Source of the DNA: Sinorhizobium sp. A49
GTDB taxonomy: Bacteria; Pseudomonadota; Alphaproteobacteria; Rhizobiales; Rhizobiaceae
Assembly: GCF_002002725.1 (NCBI RefSeq)
Contig: NZ_MUNW01000089.1
Span: forward strand, 1-42,460
Direction of reading: 5' to 3'
DNA length: 42,460 nucleotides
Of the stretch, positions 6,427-14,297 are shown piece after piece. Positions within the stretch are counted from its first letter, which is position 1. Each line of letters begins with the position of its first letter. A model generated the notes under the pieces. The model saw only the letters and a program-made list of their open reading frames with translations, was not told the DNA's origin and ran no database searches. The position numbers were made by a program, and so were the translations under genes.

Positions 6427-7798
6427 GCAAGGGCAGGGCGCCCAGACAATCATCCGGCCGCAGGCTGGCCCGCAGACAGCATTTCTCGCTTCCCCGGCTG
6501 ACATCGCCATCTACGGCGGCTCGGCTGGCGGCGGCAAGACATGGGCGCTGCTCATGGAGCCGTTGCGCCATGTGGCCAATCCGCAGTTCGGCGCCGTGTT
6601 CTTCCGTCGATCGACGGTGCAGGTCCGGAACGAGGGCGGCCTATGGGACGAGAGCGAGAAGCTCTATCCCTCGATCGGCGCGGTACCGAAAGAGCATGTG
6701 CTGCAGTGGAATTTCCCAGCCGGCGCCTCGGTATCGTTCGCGCACCTTGAGCACGACAAGACGGTCCTGAACTGGCAGGGCTCACAGATCCCGCTGATCT
6801 GCTTTGACGAGCTTACGCATTTCAGCGCCAAGCAGTTTTGGTACATGGTCTCGCGTAACCGCTCGATGTGCGGTGTGCGCCCTTACATCAGGGCGACCTG
6901 CAATCCGGATGCCGATAGCTGGGTTGCCGAGTTCATTTCTTGGTGGATCAACCCTGACACCGGCCTGCCGATACCGGAGCGGGCTGGCAAGCTGCGTTGG
7001 TTCGTCCGAATCGGTGATGCCATCGTCTGGGCAGATGATCCGGCAGAGCTGTCGGACTACATCAACCCGCTCGACGGCGAGCCTATCCCGCCGAAGTCGG
7101 TGACGTTCGTCCCGGCCAAGCTGACCGATAACGCGGCGCTGATGGCGGCCGACCCCGGTTATCTCGCAAACCTCATGGCTTTGCCAACGGTCGAGCGCGA
7201 ACGTCTGCTCGGTGGTAACTGGAAGATCCGGCCTGCGGCTGGTCTCCTGTTCCGCCGCGGCTGGTGCGAGGTCGTCGATGCAATTCCCGCCGGCGCGCGC
7301 TGGATGCGCGGCTGGGACCTGGGCGCCACCCCGAAGACTGAGAGCAACGATCCGGACTGGACGGCCGGCACCAAGATCGGAAAGCTGCCGGATGGCCGAT
7401 ACATCGTCGCCCATCATTGCCGTGATCGCCAGTCGCCTTCTGGTGTCGAGCGACTGATCAAGAACACCGCCGAGGCCGACGGCAAGGATACGCAGATATC
7501 GCTGCCGCAGGATCCAGGGCAGGCCGGCAAGTCGCAGGTGACCAACCTGACAAAGATGCTTGCGGGCTTCACCGTTCGGGCCACGCCGGAATCCGGTGAC
7601 AAGATCACGCGCTTCAGTCCGTTCTCGGCTCAGGTCGAAGTAGGCAATGTCCTGGTCCTTCGCGGGCCATGGAATGAGGCTTGGTTTTCATCGCTCGAGG
7701 GTTTCCCAGAAGCGGCACATGACGATGACGCCGACAGCACGAGTCGTGCTTTCAACGCACTGTTGAGCGCAAGCACGTTTACGCTGGCGAACGTTTAG
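6413..7798 (+). CDS. terL: Terminase large subunit (packaging ATPase/nuclease)
   Basis: A 461-residue protein. Walker A GGSAGGGKT at 35-43, Walker B LICFDE at 128-133, and ATCNPD at 161-166, the coupling motif of large terminases. The nuclease half starts near residue 298 with GWDLGA, whose Asp302 is the first RNase H-fold metal ligand; further acidic residues follow at SNDPDW. It translocates DNA into the prohead and cuts it. Length and order are normal. The start is inside the end of the small subunit gene, so the two are translationally coupled. The portal gene follows after eight bases. Confidence 0.95.
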   Translation: MAGAEQGQGAQTIIRPQAGPQTAFLASPADIAIYGGSAGGGKTWALLMEPLRHVANPQFGAVFFRRSTVQVRNEGGLWDESEKLYPSIGAVPKEHVLQWNFPAGASVSFAHLEHDKTVLNWQGSQIPLICFDELTHFSAKQFWYMVSRNRSMCGVRPYIRATCNPDADSWVAEFISWWINPDTGLPIPERAGKLRWFVRIGDAIVWADDPAELSDYINPLDGEPIPPKSVTFVPAKLTDNAALMAADPGYLANLMALPTVERERLLGGNWKIRPAAGLLFRRGWCEVVDAIPAGARWMRGWDLGATPKTESNDPDWTAGTKIGKLPDGRYIVAHHCRDRQSPSGVERLIKNTAEADGKDTQISLPQDPGQAGKSQVTNLTKMLAGFTVRATPESGDKITRFSPFSAQVEVGNVLVLRGPWNEAWFSSLEGFPEAAHDDDADSTSRAFNALLSASTFTLANV

Positions 7799-7806
7799 GA
7801 GCGGAC

Positions 7807-9189
7807 ATGGGTAACATTATTGCTTTCGTCCGCGACAGCCTGACGAACATGGTCGCCAACCTCGGCACGAGCCGGGATAAGGCGTCTGCCACTTTCTACT
7901 CGATGCCGATGCTTTCGGACGAGGAATTGCTGAACGCCTATCGTGGCGCCTGGCTGCCGAGGAAGATCGTCGATATCCCGGCCTTCGACAGCGTCCGTGC
8001 CTGGAGGGACTGGCAGGCGAAGAAGCCGCAGATCGAGGCGATCGAGGCCGAAGAGAAGCGCCTGAACGTCAAGGGCAAGATACTCGAGGCGAAGATCAAG
8101 GCTCGGCTCTGGGGCGGCGCAGCGCTGGTCATCGGCACGGGCGAGCAGGATCTGACCGTTCCGCTGAACGTCGAGCGCATCGGCAAGGGCGGCTTGAAGT
8201 ACCTCACGGTCATGTCGCGTCGTCAGCTCACGGCCGGCGAGGTCGAGCGCGACCCTGCTTCGGAGTGGTACGGCAAGCCAATGCTCTATCAGGTGAGCTC
8301 GGCACACGGCCGGCAGGTGGAAATCCACCCGTCGCGCCTGGTCATATTCAATGGCAACCCGGCACCCGACGACGAAATCGTCACCTCCGCCTATCCGGGC
8401 TGGGGCGATAGCGTTCTTCTGTCGGTCGTCGACGCCATCAAACAGGCGGATGGCACCGCGGCCAACATTGCCAGCCTCGTTTTCGAGGCCAAGGTCAACA
8501 TTATCCGGGTTCCGGATTTCATGCAGAATATCGGCAATGCCGAGTACCGCGCGAAGATCCTGGAACGCTACACGCTCGCCGCCACCGCCAAGGGCATCAA
8601 CGGTGACCTGCTGCTCGACAAGGAAGAGGAGTTCGAACAGAAGACGGCGAGCTTCGCCACTCTGCCGGAAGTCCTCATGTCGTTCCTGCAGATCGTCTCG
8701 GGTGCTGCCGATATTCCGGCGACCCGGCTTCTCGGTCAGTCACCGGCCGGCATGAACGCCACGGGCGAAAGCGACCTGCGGAACTATTACGATCGCCTGC
8801 AGGCCATGCAGGAAGTCGAGATGACCCCGGCAATGATGCGGCTCGACGAGTGCATCATCCGCAGCGGTACCGGCTCACGCGACGCCGACATCTACTATGA
8901 GTGGGCGCCGCTCTGGGGAATGTCTGAGAAGGAAAAGGCCGACGTTTTCAAGACGAAGGCCGATGCGGTCCGCCAGTTGGTGGGCACATCACCGGGGCAG
9001 GAAATTATTCCACGCGAAGCCGTATCCGATGCGCTGGTCAATGCGCTCGTCGAGGATGGATCGTTGCCTGGGCTCGATGCGGCGATCGGGGAATATGGCA
9101 AGCTTAGCGAGCAGGAGCCGTCGGACGAGGAATTGGCAGCCGCTGCGGCTGCACCGGCAGCAACCTCTGCGCGCCCATCATCGCGATAG
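7807..9189 (+). CDS. Portal protein (DUF1073 family)
   Basis: A 460-residue protein with the pattern of DUF1073 phage portal proteins: RKIVDIPAFDSVRAWRDW near 57-74, the WGGAALVIG core near 98-106, and RLLGQSPAGMNATGESDLRNYYD near 305-328, the conserved stretch of the wing/crown region. The C terminus is Ala- and Pro-rich and acidic. It forms the dodecameric DNA channel at one capsid vertex. Unlike many DUF1073 operons, a MuF-type minor head gene does not follow directly; it lies about 5 kb downstream. Confidence 0.92.
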   Translation: MGNIIAFVRDSLTNMVANLGTSRDKASATFYSMPMLSDEELLNAYRGAWLPRKIVDIPAFDSVRAWRDWQAKKPQIEAIEAEEKRLNVKGKILEAKIKARLWGGAALVIGTGEQDLTVPLNVERIGKGGLKYLTVMSRRQLTAGEVERDPASEWYGKPMLYQVSSAHGRQVEIHPSRLVIFNGNPAPDDEIVTSAYPGWGDSVLLSVVDAIKQADGTAANIASLVFEAKVNIIRVPDFMQNIGNAEYRAKILERYTLAATAKGINGDLLLDKEEEFEQKTASFATLPEVLMSFLQIVSGAADIPATRLLGQSPAGMNATGESDLRNYYDRLQAMQEVEMTPAMMRLDECIIRSGTGSRDADIYYEWAPLWGMSEKEKADVFKTKADAVRQLVGTSPGQEIIPREAVSDALVNALVEDGSLPGLDAAIGEYGKLSEQEPSDEELAAAAAAPAATSARPSSR

Positions 9190-9194
9190 CCGAT

Positions 9195-9479
9195 TCAGCG
9201 AAATGAGGCGCGAAAGCCATCGATCTTGTCGAGTTCAGCGTAAACCGCTTCTCTCGGGATATTATCATTGTCGATCATGTCTTCGGCTAGTTCATGGAGT
9301 TGCTTAAACCGCTCCGAGTCCGACATGGCGTCCCATCCAATATCGCAGGCACCTGCGGAGCATAGATAAGCTCTGTCATCGGTGTCGCTGGTAACGACTT
9401 TCACTTTCCCGGCTGTCGCGTCGTCCTCGGTATGGGGGTGGTTAGGCGTCCAAACCAACATGGCATCAATAGACTGCAT
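9195..9479 (-). CDS. Hypothetical minus-strand moron protein
   Basis: A 94-residue acidic protein. The N-terminal half looks like a small sheet (MQSIDAMLVWTPN...KVKVVTSDTDDRAYLCS), and the C-terminal half is helical and acidic (ERFKQLHELAEDMIDNDNIP). I chose ATG 9479, which has GGAGAGGAAGAG directly upstream, over an upstream in-frame start. It lies between portal and protease genes against the operon direction, the usual position of a phage moron. No family recognised. Confidence 0.65.
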   Translation of the reverse strand: MQSIDAMLVWTPNHPHTEDDATAGKVKVVTSDTDDRAYLCSAGACDIGWDAMSDSERFKQLHELAEDMIDNDNIPREAVYAELDKIDGFRASFR

Positions 9480-9575
9480 CTCTTCCTCTCCGTTGAAACG
9501 CGAATGTGCCAAGGCAGAATGGAGATGTCTAGCTCACCCTCGCTGCTTTGGGCGAGACTCCGAAGGAAACCCGAA

Positions 9576-10724
9576 ATGAATTTCACCGACGCTGTAACCG
9601 TCGCGGGAACGCGACGGACCGCCGACGGCTACCTTGTTGCTGAGGTCCGGACCGCGCGTACCGGCATCCAGGATTATGCCGGCCATGAGGTTGGTAAGCC
9701 TGAAATGCCGGTCGTGAAGGTCCACCGTCCGGCCGATCAGGTTTTCGCCCGCGACAGTCTCGGCAGCTACGCTCACAAGCCGGTGACGAACGATCACCCC
9801 GACGAAGCCGTCAGCGCTGCCAACTGGAAAGACCTGGCTGTCGGCCAGATCGGCGACGAAGTTGCCCGTGACGGCGAATTCGTCCGCATCCCGCTCGTCG
9901 TCATGGACGCCGCGGCAATCAAGGCGATCGACGAGGGCAAGCGGGAGCTATCCGCCGGCTACACCTGCGATCTGGCATGGGAGCCCGGCACCACGCCCGA
10001 GGGCGAGAAGTACGACGCCATCCAGAAAGATATCCGGATCAACCACGTTGCCATCGTGCAGCGCGGCCGCGCCGGATCACAAGCTCGCATCGGTGACGGT
10101 GTGAGGTCGTGGGGCGCTGTCCCTGTCACCAGTGATCAGAAACCGAAAGAGGAAAAGATCATGACCCTGAAGACGGTTACCGTCGATGGCATCCCGGTTG
10201 AAGTAACCGACCAGGGCGCCACCGTCATCGCCACGCTGCAGTCTCGGCTTGCCGATGCGGTCTCCAAGATGACCGCAACGGAAACGGCACACCAGACCGC
10301 GCTGGCAGCCAAGGATGCCGAACTGGCTAAGAAGGATGCCGAGCTCGACGCGACGAAGGCCAAGGTGCTTTCCGACGCCGACCTCGACAAGCGAGTGCAG
10401 GCCCGCGGTGATCTCATCGCCACCGCCAAGGCAATCGCCAGTGACGTCAAGACCGAGGGCCTGTCCGATGCGGCTATCCGCAAGGCCGTCGTCACCGCCA
10501 AGATCGGCGACGCCGCCATTGCCGGCAAGTCCGACGCCTACATCGATGCCCGCTTCGACACGCTGGTCGAGGATGCGGCAAAGAACCCCAGCGACCCTTT
10601 CCGCACCGCCGTGAAGCAGGGACTGACGTCGGACGCGGACCTCACCGACTCCAACAAGGCCTACGAGGCAATGCTTGCCCGTGATCGTAACGCCTGGATG
10701 GGCAACCAGAAGGAGATCGCATAA
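9576..10724 (+). CDS. Prohead protease with C-terminal scaffold region (DUF2213 family)
   Basis: A 382-residue protein. Residues 1-185 match DUF2213: GxRRTADGYLVAEVR, YAHKPVTNDHP near 67-77, ELSAGYTCDL near 124-133 and INHVAIVQRGRAG near 154-166. The Ser, His and Asp positions fit a prohead serine protease. Residues 196-382 are Ala/Lys/Asp-rich and largely coiled-coil, the typical scaffold part. The start has AAGGAA eight bases ahead. A strong ribosome site inside the gene marks a second start at 10161. Capsid maturation is the expected role. Confidence 0.85.
   Translation: MNFTDAVTVAGTRRTADGYLVAEVRTARTGIQDYAGHEVGKPEMPVVKVHRPADQVFARDSLGSYAHKPVTNDHPDEAVSAANWKDLAVGQIGDEVARDGEFVRIPLVVMDAAAIKAIDEGKRELSAGYTCDLAWEPGTTPEGEKYDAIQKDIRINHVAIVQRGRAGSQARIGDGVRSWGAVPVTSDQKPKEEKIMTLKTVTVDGIPVEVTDQGATVIATLQSRLADAVSKMTATETAHQTALAAKDAELAKKDAELDATKAKVLSDADLDKRVQARGDLIATAKAIASDVKTEGLSDAAIRKAVVTAKIGDAAIAGKSDAYIDARFDTLVEDAAKNPSDPFRTAVKQGLTSDADLTDSNKAYEAMLARDRNAWMGNQKEIA
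10161..10724 (+). CDS. Scaffold protein from an internal in-frame start
   Basis: ATG 10161 lies in frame within the protease gene, seven bases after a strong AGAGGA ribosome site that protein coding alone does not require. Translation from it gives a 187-residue protein made only of the helical, Ala/Lys/Asp-rich region (residues 196-382 of the longer protein). Lambda makes its scaffold Nu3 from inside the C protease gene in this way, and Mu does likewise. The seen part is the site and frame; use of the start is inferred. Confidence 0.6.
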   Translation: MTLKTVTVDGIPVEVTDQGATVIATLQSRLADAVSKMTATETAHQTALAAKDAELAKKDAELDATKAKVLSDADLDKRVQARGDLIATAKAIASDVKTEGLSDAAIRKAVVTAKIGDAAIAGKSDAYIDARFDTLVEDAAKNPSDPFRTAVKQGLTSDADLTDSNKAYEAMLARDRNAWMGNQKEIA

Positions 10725-11188
10725 TGGCCTTTCCTCCCGTCTCGTATTCGCGCGACACGCCGGCCGGCTATCCCGGCATGATCGCCACCACTGAGCCGCA
10801 TTTCATCACGTCGATGATCGTTGCGGCCGCTTCCGGCAATATCCCGTTCGGCGTGGGCGTTATCTACGACACGGTCGAAGACACGGTGAAGCTGCCGGCA
10901 GCGATCGGAAAGTTCGCCGGCGTCGCCGTCGTCGATCGCACGCTGCCCTTCGCCAACGGCGAGGTCTACAAGCCGTACGACCAGATCAGCGTCATGAGAA
11001 ACGGCTCGATCTGGGTCACCGCGCTTGTCGCCGTCGCCCAGGGCGACCCGGTCTACATGACACCGACCGGCGGCTTCACCAACGTTTCCAACTCGGCAGT
11101 CAACCAGCTGATCGAAAATGCCGAATGGGCAAGTGTCACGAGCGGTACCAACCAGCTCGCGCGCCTGCGCCTGGGCGTCACCAAGTAA
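10724..11188 (+). CDS. Capsid cement (decoration) protein
   Basis: A 154-residue, beta-rich protein without charged coil or membrane parts. The order VGVIYDTVEDTVKLP..IGKFAGVAVVDRT, PYDQISVMRNGSIWV and GDPVYMT fits the structural cement proteins that bind the outer capsid between protease and major capsid genes. It overlaps the protease stop as TAATG. Expected copy number is high, in line with its place just before the capsid gene. Confidence 0.78.
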   Translation: MAFPPVSYSRDTPAGYPGMIATTEPHFITSMIVAAASGNIPFGVGVIYDTVEDTVKLPAAIGKFAGVAVVDRTLPFANGEVYKPYDQISVMRNGSIWVTALVAVAQGDPVYMTPTGGFTNVSNSAVNQLIENAEWASVTSGTNQLARLRLGVTK

Positions 11189-11199
11189 GGAGAACGCAC

Positions 11200-12138
11200 A
11201 TGTTCACCACTGACGCGCCCGCGCTGGCGCTGAACTTCCTCCGCACGGCTCAGAATTACATCGAGCCGGGCATCTACGCTCGCCAGTATCCGGACTTCCA
11301 GTATCGCGAGCTCGTGCCCGTTGATAACTCGGCGCCGGACTGGACCACGGCCATCGACTTCTTCTCGATGGGCGATGACGTCGGCCAGGCCCGTGAGTTT
11401 GCGGCGGATGGCGACGACATACCGTTCGTCGACTTCAAGCTCGACAGCGGCAACAGCCGCGTCTGGATGGCGGCGATTGGCTACCGGTACAATCTGCAGG
11501 AGCTCGCCCATGCCCAGGCATATGGCATCCGCCTGCAGAACGATCGGGCCGACGCTGCCCGCCGGAAATACGAGCAGTATGTCGACAACGTCGCGTTCCT
11601 CGGCCGATCCAAACTTGGCATGACCGGCCTGCTCAACACCACGTCCGTCACGGCCATTACCGCGGCGAACGGGGCGGGCGGTACCGCGACGTGGACCACC
11701 AAGACGGCCGACGAGATCCTCGCCGACGTGAACAGCGTTCTGGGCGTGATCTTCACTGCTTCGAACGGCATCGAGCAGGCAGACACCATCTTGCTCGACC
11801 AGGATCGTTATGCGCTCATCGCCACCAAGCGTCTCGACGCGACGATGACCACGACCATCCTCGAGCATATCCAGCGGGCGAACATCTACACGATCCGCAC
11901 CGGCAGGCCGTTGACGATCCGGGCCGTGTTCGGTCTGGAAACCGCCGGTGCCGGCAGCACCCACCGCATGGTTGCCTACCGCCGGTCGCCGGACGTCGTG
12001 AAAATGCACGTGCCGATGCCGCTCCGTTGGCTGCAGGCCGAACAGCGTCTGCTGAAGTTCGAAGTGCCGGGCATCTTCCGCCTGGGCGGCGTCGAAGTTC
12101 GTCGTCCTGGCGCCATGCGCTACCTCGACGGCATCTGA
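11200..12138 (+). CDS. Major capsid protein (DUF2184 family)
   Basis: A 312-residue HK97-fold protein of the DUF2184 type: YDxRELVPVD..APDWTTAIDF near residues 31-49, SRVWMAAIGYRYNLQELAHAQ near 87-107, and a C-terminal block (VPMPLRWLQAEQ....VPGIFRLGGVEVRRPGAMRYLDGI in outline, 269-312). It starts nine bases after the cement gene with GGAGAA upstream. No N-terminal delta domain is visible, consistent with the separate scaffold encoded upstream. Confidence 0.9.
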   Translation: MFTTDAPALALNFLRTAQNYIEPGIYARQYPDFQYRELVPVDNSAPDWTTAIDFFSMGDDVGQAREFAADGDDIPFVDFKLDSGNSRVWMAAIGYRYNLQELAHAQAYGIRLQNDRADAARRKYEQYVDNVAFLGRSKLGMTGLLNTTSVTAITAANGAGGTATWTTKTADEILADVNSVLGVIFTASNGIEQADTILLDQDRYALIATKRLDATMTTTILEHIQRANIYTIRTGRPLTIRAVFGLETAGAGSTHRMVAYRRSPDVVKMHVPMPLRWLQAEQRLLKFEVPGIFRLGGVEVRRPGAMRYLDGI

Positions 12139-12150
12139 GGAGAACTCGCT

Positions 12151-12513
12151 ATGTCCAAGATTACTATTCAGAATACGCGTCCGGGCGGGTTCGGCATCCC
12201 GGGCGGCCCCGTCATCGATGGGGGTGGCTCGCTCGAGGTCGAGGCGGCCGATTGGAAGACCGTGAAGGACCATCCAGTCGTGAAAGCATGGGTGGATGCC
12301 GGGCATCTGAAACTCGATGGCGACGAGGATGTCGCCTACGAAGGTGGCGGTTCCAAGTCCGCGACGGAAGTCCTCGCTATGGCGAACGATCCGAACGTGC
12401 AGTTCATGTCCTTCAAGTCTGCGGCCTCCAAGCTGCTCGGAGAAAAGACGCCGGCGAAGAAGGACGAGATCATCGCCGCCCTCGAAGAACTGGCAACCAA
12501 CCCCGGCGCATAA
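12151..12513 (+). CDS. Hypothetical head-region protein
   Basis: A 120-residue protein. The N-terminal 45 residues resemble a small beta domain (KITIQNTRPGGFGIPGG...SLEVEAADW) of the sort seen in small head proteins that follow capsid genes. The C-terminal part is helical (KSATEVLAMAND, then KKDEIIAALEELA). The stop codon sits in the loop of a hairpin. It is probably structural or a head-completion factor. Confidence 0.7.
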   Translation: MSKITIQNTRPGGFGIPGGPVIDGGGSLEVEAADWKTVKDHPVVKAWVDAGHLKLDGDEDVAYEGGGSKSATEVLAMANDPNVQFMSFKSAASKLLGEKTPAKKDEIIAALEELATNPGA

Positions 12514-12521
12514 GCGCCGGG
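12502..12521 (+). terminator. Hairpin with the stop codon in its loop
   Basis: A perfect 8-bp stem (CCCGGCGC / GCGCCGGG) with the 4-base loop ATAA, which contains the TAA stop of the head gene, followed by TTCT. It lies between highly expressed capsid genes and connector genes. It may reduce read-through or protect the 3' end of the capsid mRNA. The U-tract is too short for a strong terminator. Confidence 0.4.
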
Positions 12522-12542
12522 TTCTACCCACCGGAGAATGAC

Positions 12543-13037
12543 ATGGCTGGATACGGCGACAACGACGGCTTCACGGCATACGCGACGGCGGCCGGCTATG
12601 TCTTCCCCGATGGTACGACCGATGCCCAGAAGACCGCAGCGCGCCAGCGCGGTGCTCTGGTGATCGATCGGTACGAACCTCGGTTCAATGGCCGTCGCAC
12701 CGGCGGATATGCCCAGGAGCGGGCTTGGCCGCGCACCGCGGCATCAACCTACTACGGCGAGGCGATCCCGCCGACCGAAATCCCGGTGGCGATCGTCAAT
12801 GCTTCCTATGAGGCAGCATTTCTCGAATTGACGAACCCCGGCAGTCTATCGCCCGTCGTCACGGGCACATCGACGGTGAAGCGTGAGAAGGTCGGACAGC
12901 TTGAGGTCGAATACGCGACGTCGTCGTCGACCGACATAGATGATGTAGTCGCGCTCGCAACTCCGGTCGTCACCACGATCGAGGCGCTGCTGTGGCCGTT
13001 CCTCACGCCCGCTTGGCCGGCAGCACTGGTAGTCTGA
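12543..13037 (+). CDS. Head-tail connector/adaptor (DnaT-like annotated family)
   Basis: A 164-residue protein opening with GFTAYATAAGYVFPDG, then ARQRGALVIDRYEPRFNGRRTGG. This pattern is shared by phage proteins labelled DnaT-like in databases, yet located at the adaptor position of the neck. The last 60 residues include a threonine/serine-rich strand and a hydrophobic end (LLWPFLTPAW). By position I favour an adaptor at the portal over a replication role. The start has CGGAGAA nearby. Confidence 0.7.
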   Translation: MAGYGDNDGFTAYATAAGYVFPDGTTDAQKTAARQRGALVIDRYEPRFNGRRTGGYAQERAWPRTAASTYYGEAIPPTEIPVAIVNASYEAAFLELTNPGSLSPVVTGTSTVKREKVGQLEVEYATSSSTDIDDVVALATPVVTTIEALLWPFLTPAWPAALVV

Positions 13038-13043
13038 GAGATT

Positions 13044-13577
13044 TTACGCGCTGCCCGAAGGGATCGTGGAGGCGAAGATCAGAATACAGGATAGGATGAG
13101 CAGACCCACGGCCGTGGCGATCCTAATTTTCCAGTTCTGATCTTTCCCGTTGACGAAGATCAGTCCACCAATGGCAGCGACGGCACAAAGTAGGACGGCA
13201 GTGGCAGCAGCCATCCAAAATCCATCGAATGACCAAGATGCGACGGCGGATATAACATCTACAGCGAAGATTGCGCCGACTACGAAGCAGGCATTGTCCC
13301 ACGCAAGCTTCAAAAATTGAGCGGAGGCAGTTGCAAGGCGCGCACCCAGCGTCACATGGAGCGCCAATACAACAAGCCAGGCGGCTATCAAAAGTAGAAC
13401 AAACTTAAGGTCGAATAGTGTCAATATCTGAATATAAGCGTGGGGGGTATAATTAAAAAGTCCAGCTACACTGTCGATGGCTGTTGCCGCCGTCAGCAAA
13501 ATTGAACCAACAACTGAAGCCATTACAAAAGTTAAGAGTGATTGTTTGTTAAAGTAGTTAGTCAATTCAAACCCCAT
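13044..13577 (-). CDS. Polytopic membrane protein (minus-strand moron)
   Basis: A 177-residue protein with about five hydrophobic segments: roughly 16-40, 50-75, 95-115, 118-138 and 150-170. Polar parts are short. No family recognised. The gene is visibly richer in A/T than its neighbours, and its promoter side has runs such as TTTAAT and TTGTAAC. It interrupts the connector genes against their direction. A membrane protein in this position could act in superinfection exclusion or phage immunity; that is an inference. Confidence 0.75.
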   Translation of the reverse strand: MGFELTNYFNKQSLLTFVMASVVGSILLTAATAIDSVAGLFNYTPHAYIQILTLFDLKFVLLLIAAWLVVLALHVTLGARLATASAQFLKLAWDNACFVVGAIFAVDVISAVASWSFDGFWMAAATAVLLCAVAAIGGLIFVNGKDQNWKIRIATAVGLLILSCILIFASTIPSGSA

Positions 13578-13659
13578 TTGTTCGCGACGGGGTGATTAAA
13601 CTGTTTTCATGAGCCAAACCTAAATCTGTTTGTTACAATTGTCTGGAGTTGCAGAATCC

Positions 13660-14025
13660 ATGTTCAACTCCTTTTACTCGCGTCTACAGGTCAGCGCGCA
13701 CCGGCTGATCGAAAAGTTCGGCCAAGCCGGCGTCGTCACGCGCATCACGCCACCTGACGACATCTTAGGCGGCGACCCGATCCTGACGCCATACGCGGCA
13801 ACGCTCGTCCCGATGGCCTACGAGGCCCGCTACATCGACGGCACGGTCATCCGGACCGGCGACATGCAGATCTACATTTCCGCCGTCGGCCTCGCGATCG
13901 AGCCCACAGTCGGCGACATCGTCACAGCCAACGGGACTGACTATGCAATCGTTTCCGCAGACCCGAACAAATACGACGGCGTGACGAACGTTGTTTTTAT
14001 CGTCCAGGGGCGAACGGCTTCCTAG
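13660..14025 (+). CDS. Head closure (stopper)-like connector protein
   Basis: A 121-residue protein. The N terminus reads FYSRLQVSAHRLIEKFGQAGVVTR, and the rest is beta-rich: VPMAYEARYIDGTVI, GDMQIYISAVG, PTVGDIVTANGTDYAIVSADP. This order (KYIDGT..., then D..V.ISA.G, then a Gly-Tyr-x-Ile-Val strand) is that of phage head-closure proteins. I start at ATG 13660; a TTG-type start 30 bases upstream is possible. It follows the adaptor gene in the usual order. Confidence 0.68.
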   Translation: MFNSFYSRLQVSAHRLIEKFGQAGVVTRITPPDDILGGDPILTPYAATLVPMAYEARYIDGTVIRTGDMQIYISAVGLAIEPTVGDIVTANGTDYAIVSADPNKYDGVTNVVFIVQGRTAS

Positions 14026-14264
14026 CCTCGGTCAAGCAAGTCCCGGATCGGGTCGGCAACCACGTCGAGGGCATTTGCGATCGTTTGGGTAACTGGATCC
14101 AGCGGGCCGATAAACGCTTGAAACATGATGCCGACGATCAGCAAAACCAAGCCCGCGCGAGCCAAGCCATGCGCGTAGAAAGCCAATGGAATGAAAACGA
14201 GCAACAAGAGGATCATACGCGCCCTTAGATTGCCAGCTAACGGTCTGTGGTTAGCCACCATCAT
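14022..14264 (-). CDS. Small two-span membrane protein
   Basis: An 80-residue protein with a basic N terminus, hydrophobic segments at about residues 17-32 (MILLLLVFIPLAFYA) and 35-53 (RAGLVLLIVGIMFQAF), and an acidic amphipathic tail. AGGAAGG stands three bases before ATG 14264 and six before a second ATG, a strong ribosome site that decides the start; the longer frame upstream is antisense shadow of the MuF gene. It overlaps the head-closure gene by four bases. Candidates are an immunity or lysis-related membrane factor. Confidence 0.6.
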   Translation of the reverse strand: MMVANHRPLAGNLRARMILLLLVFIPLAFYAHGLARAGLVLLIVGIMFQAFIGPLDPVTQTIANALDVVADPIRDLLDRG

Positions 14265-14297
14265 AGTCCTTCCTGCCGGCCAAAAAACGAGAATCGT

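Noticed and set aside
11053-12531. Minus-strand frame of 492 codons opposite the major capsid gene
   Set aside because: Exact antisense of known structural genes, biased composition (Arg, His, Val, Gly), no ribosome site.
11691-13037. Long plus-strand frame of 448 codons running through the capsid and following genes
   Set aside because: It overlaps three better supported genes in another frame; only its end from ATG 12543 is real. High GC creates such long shadows here.
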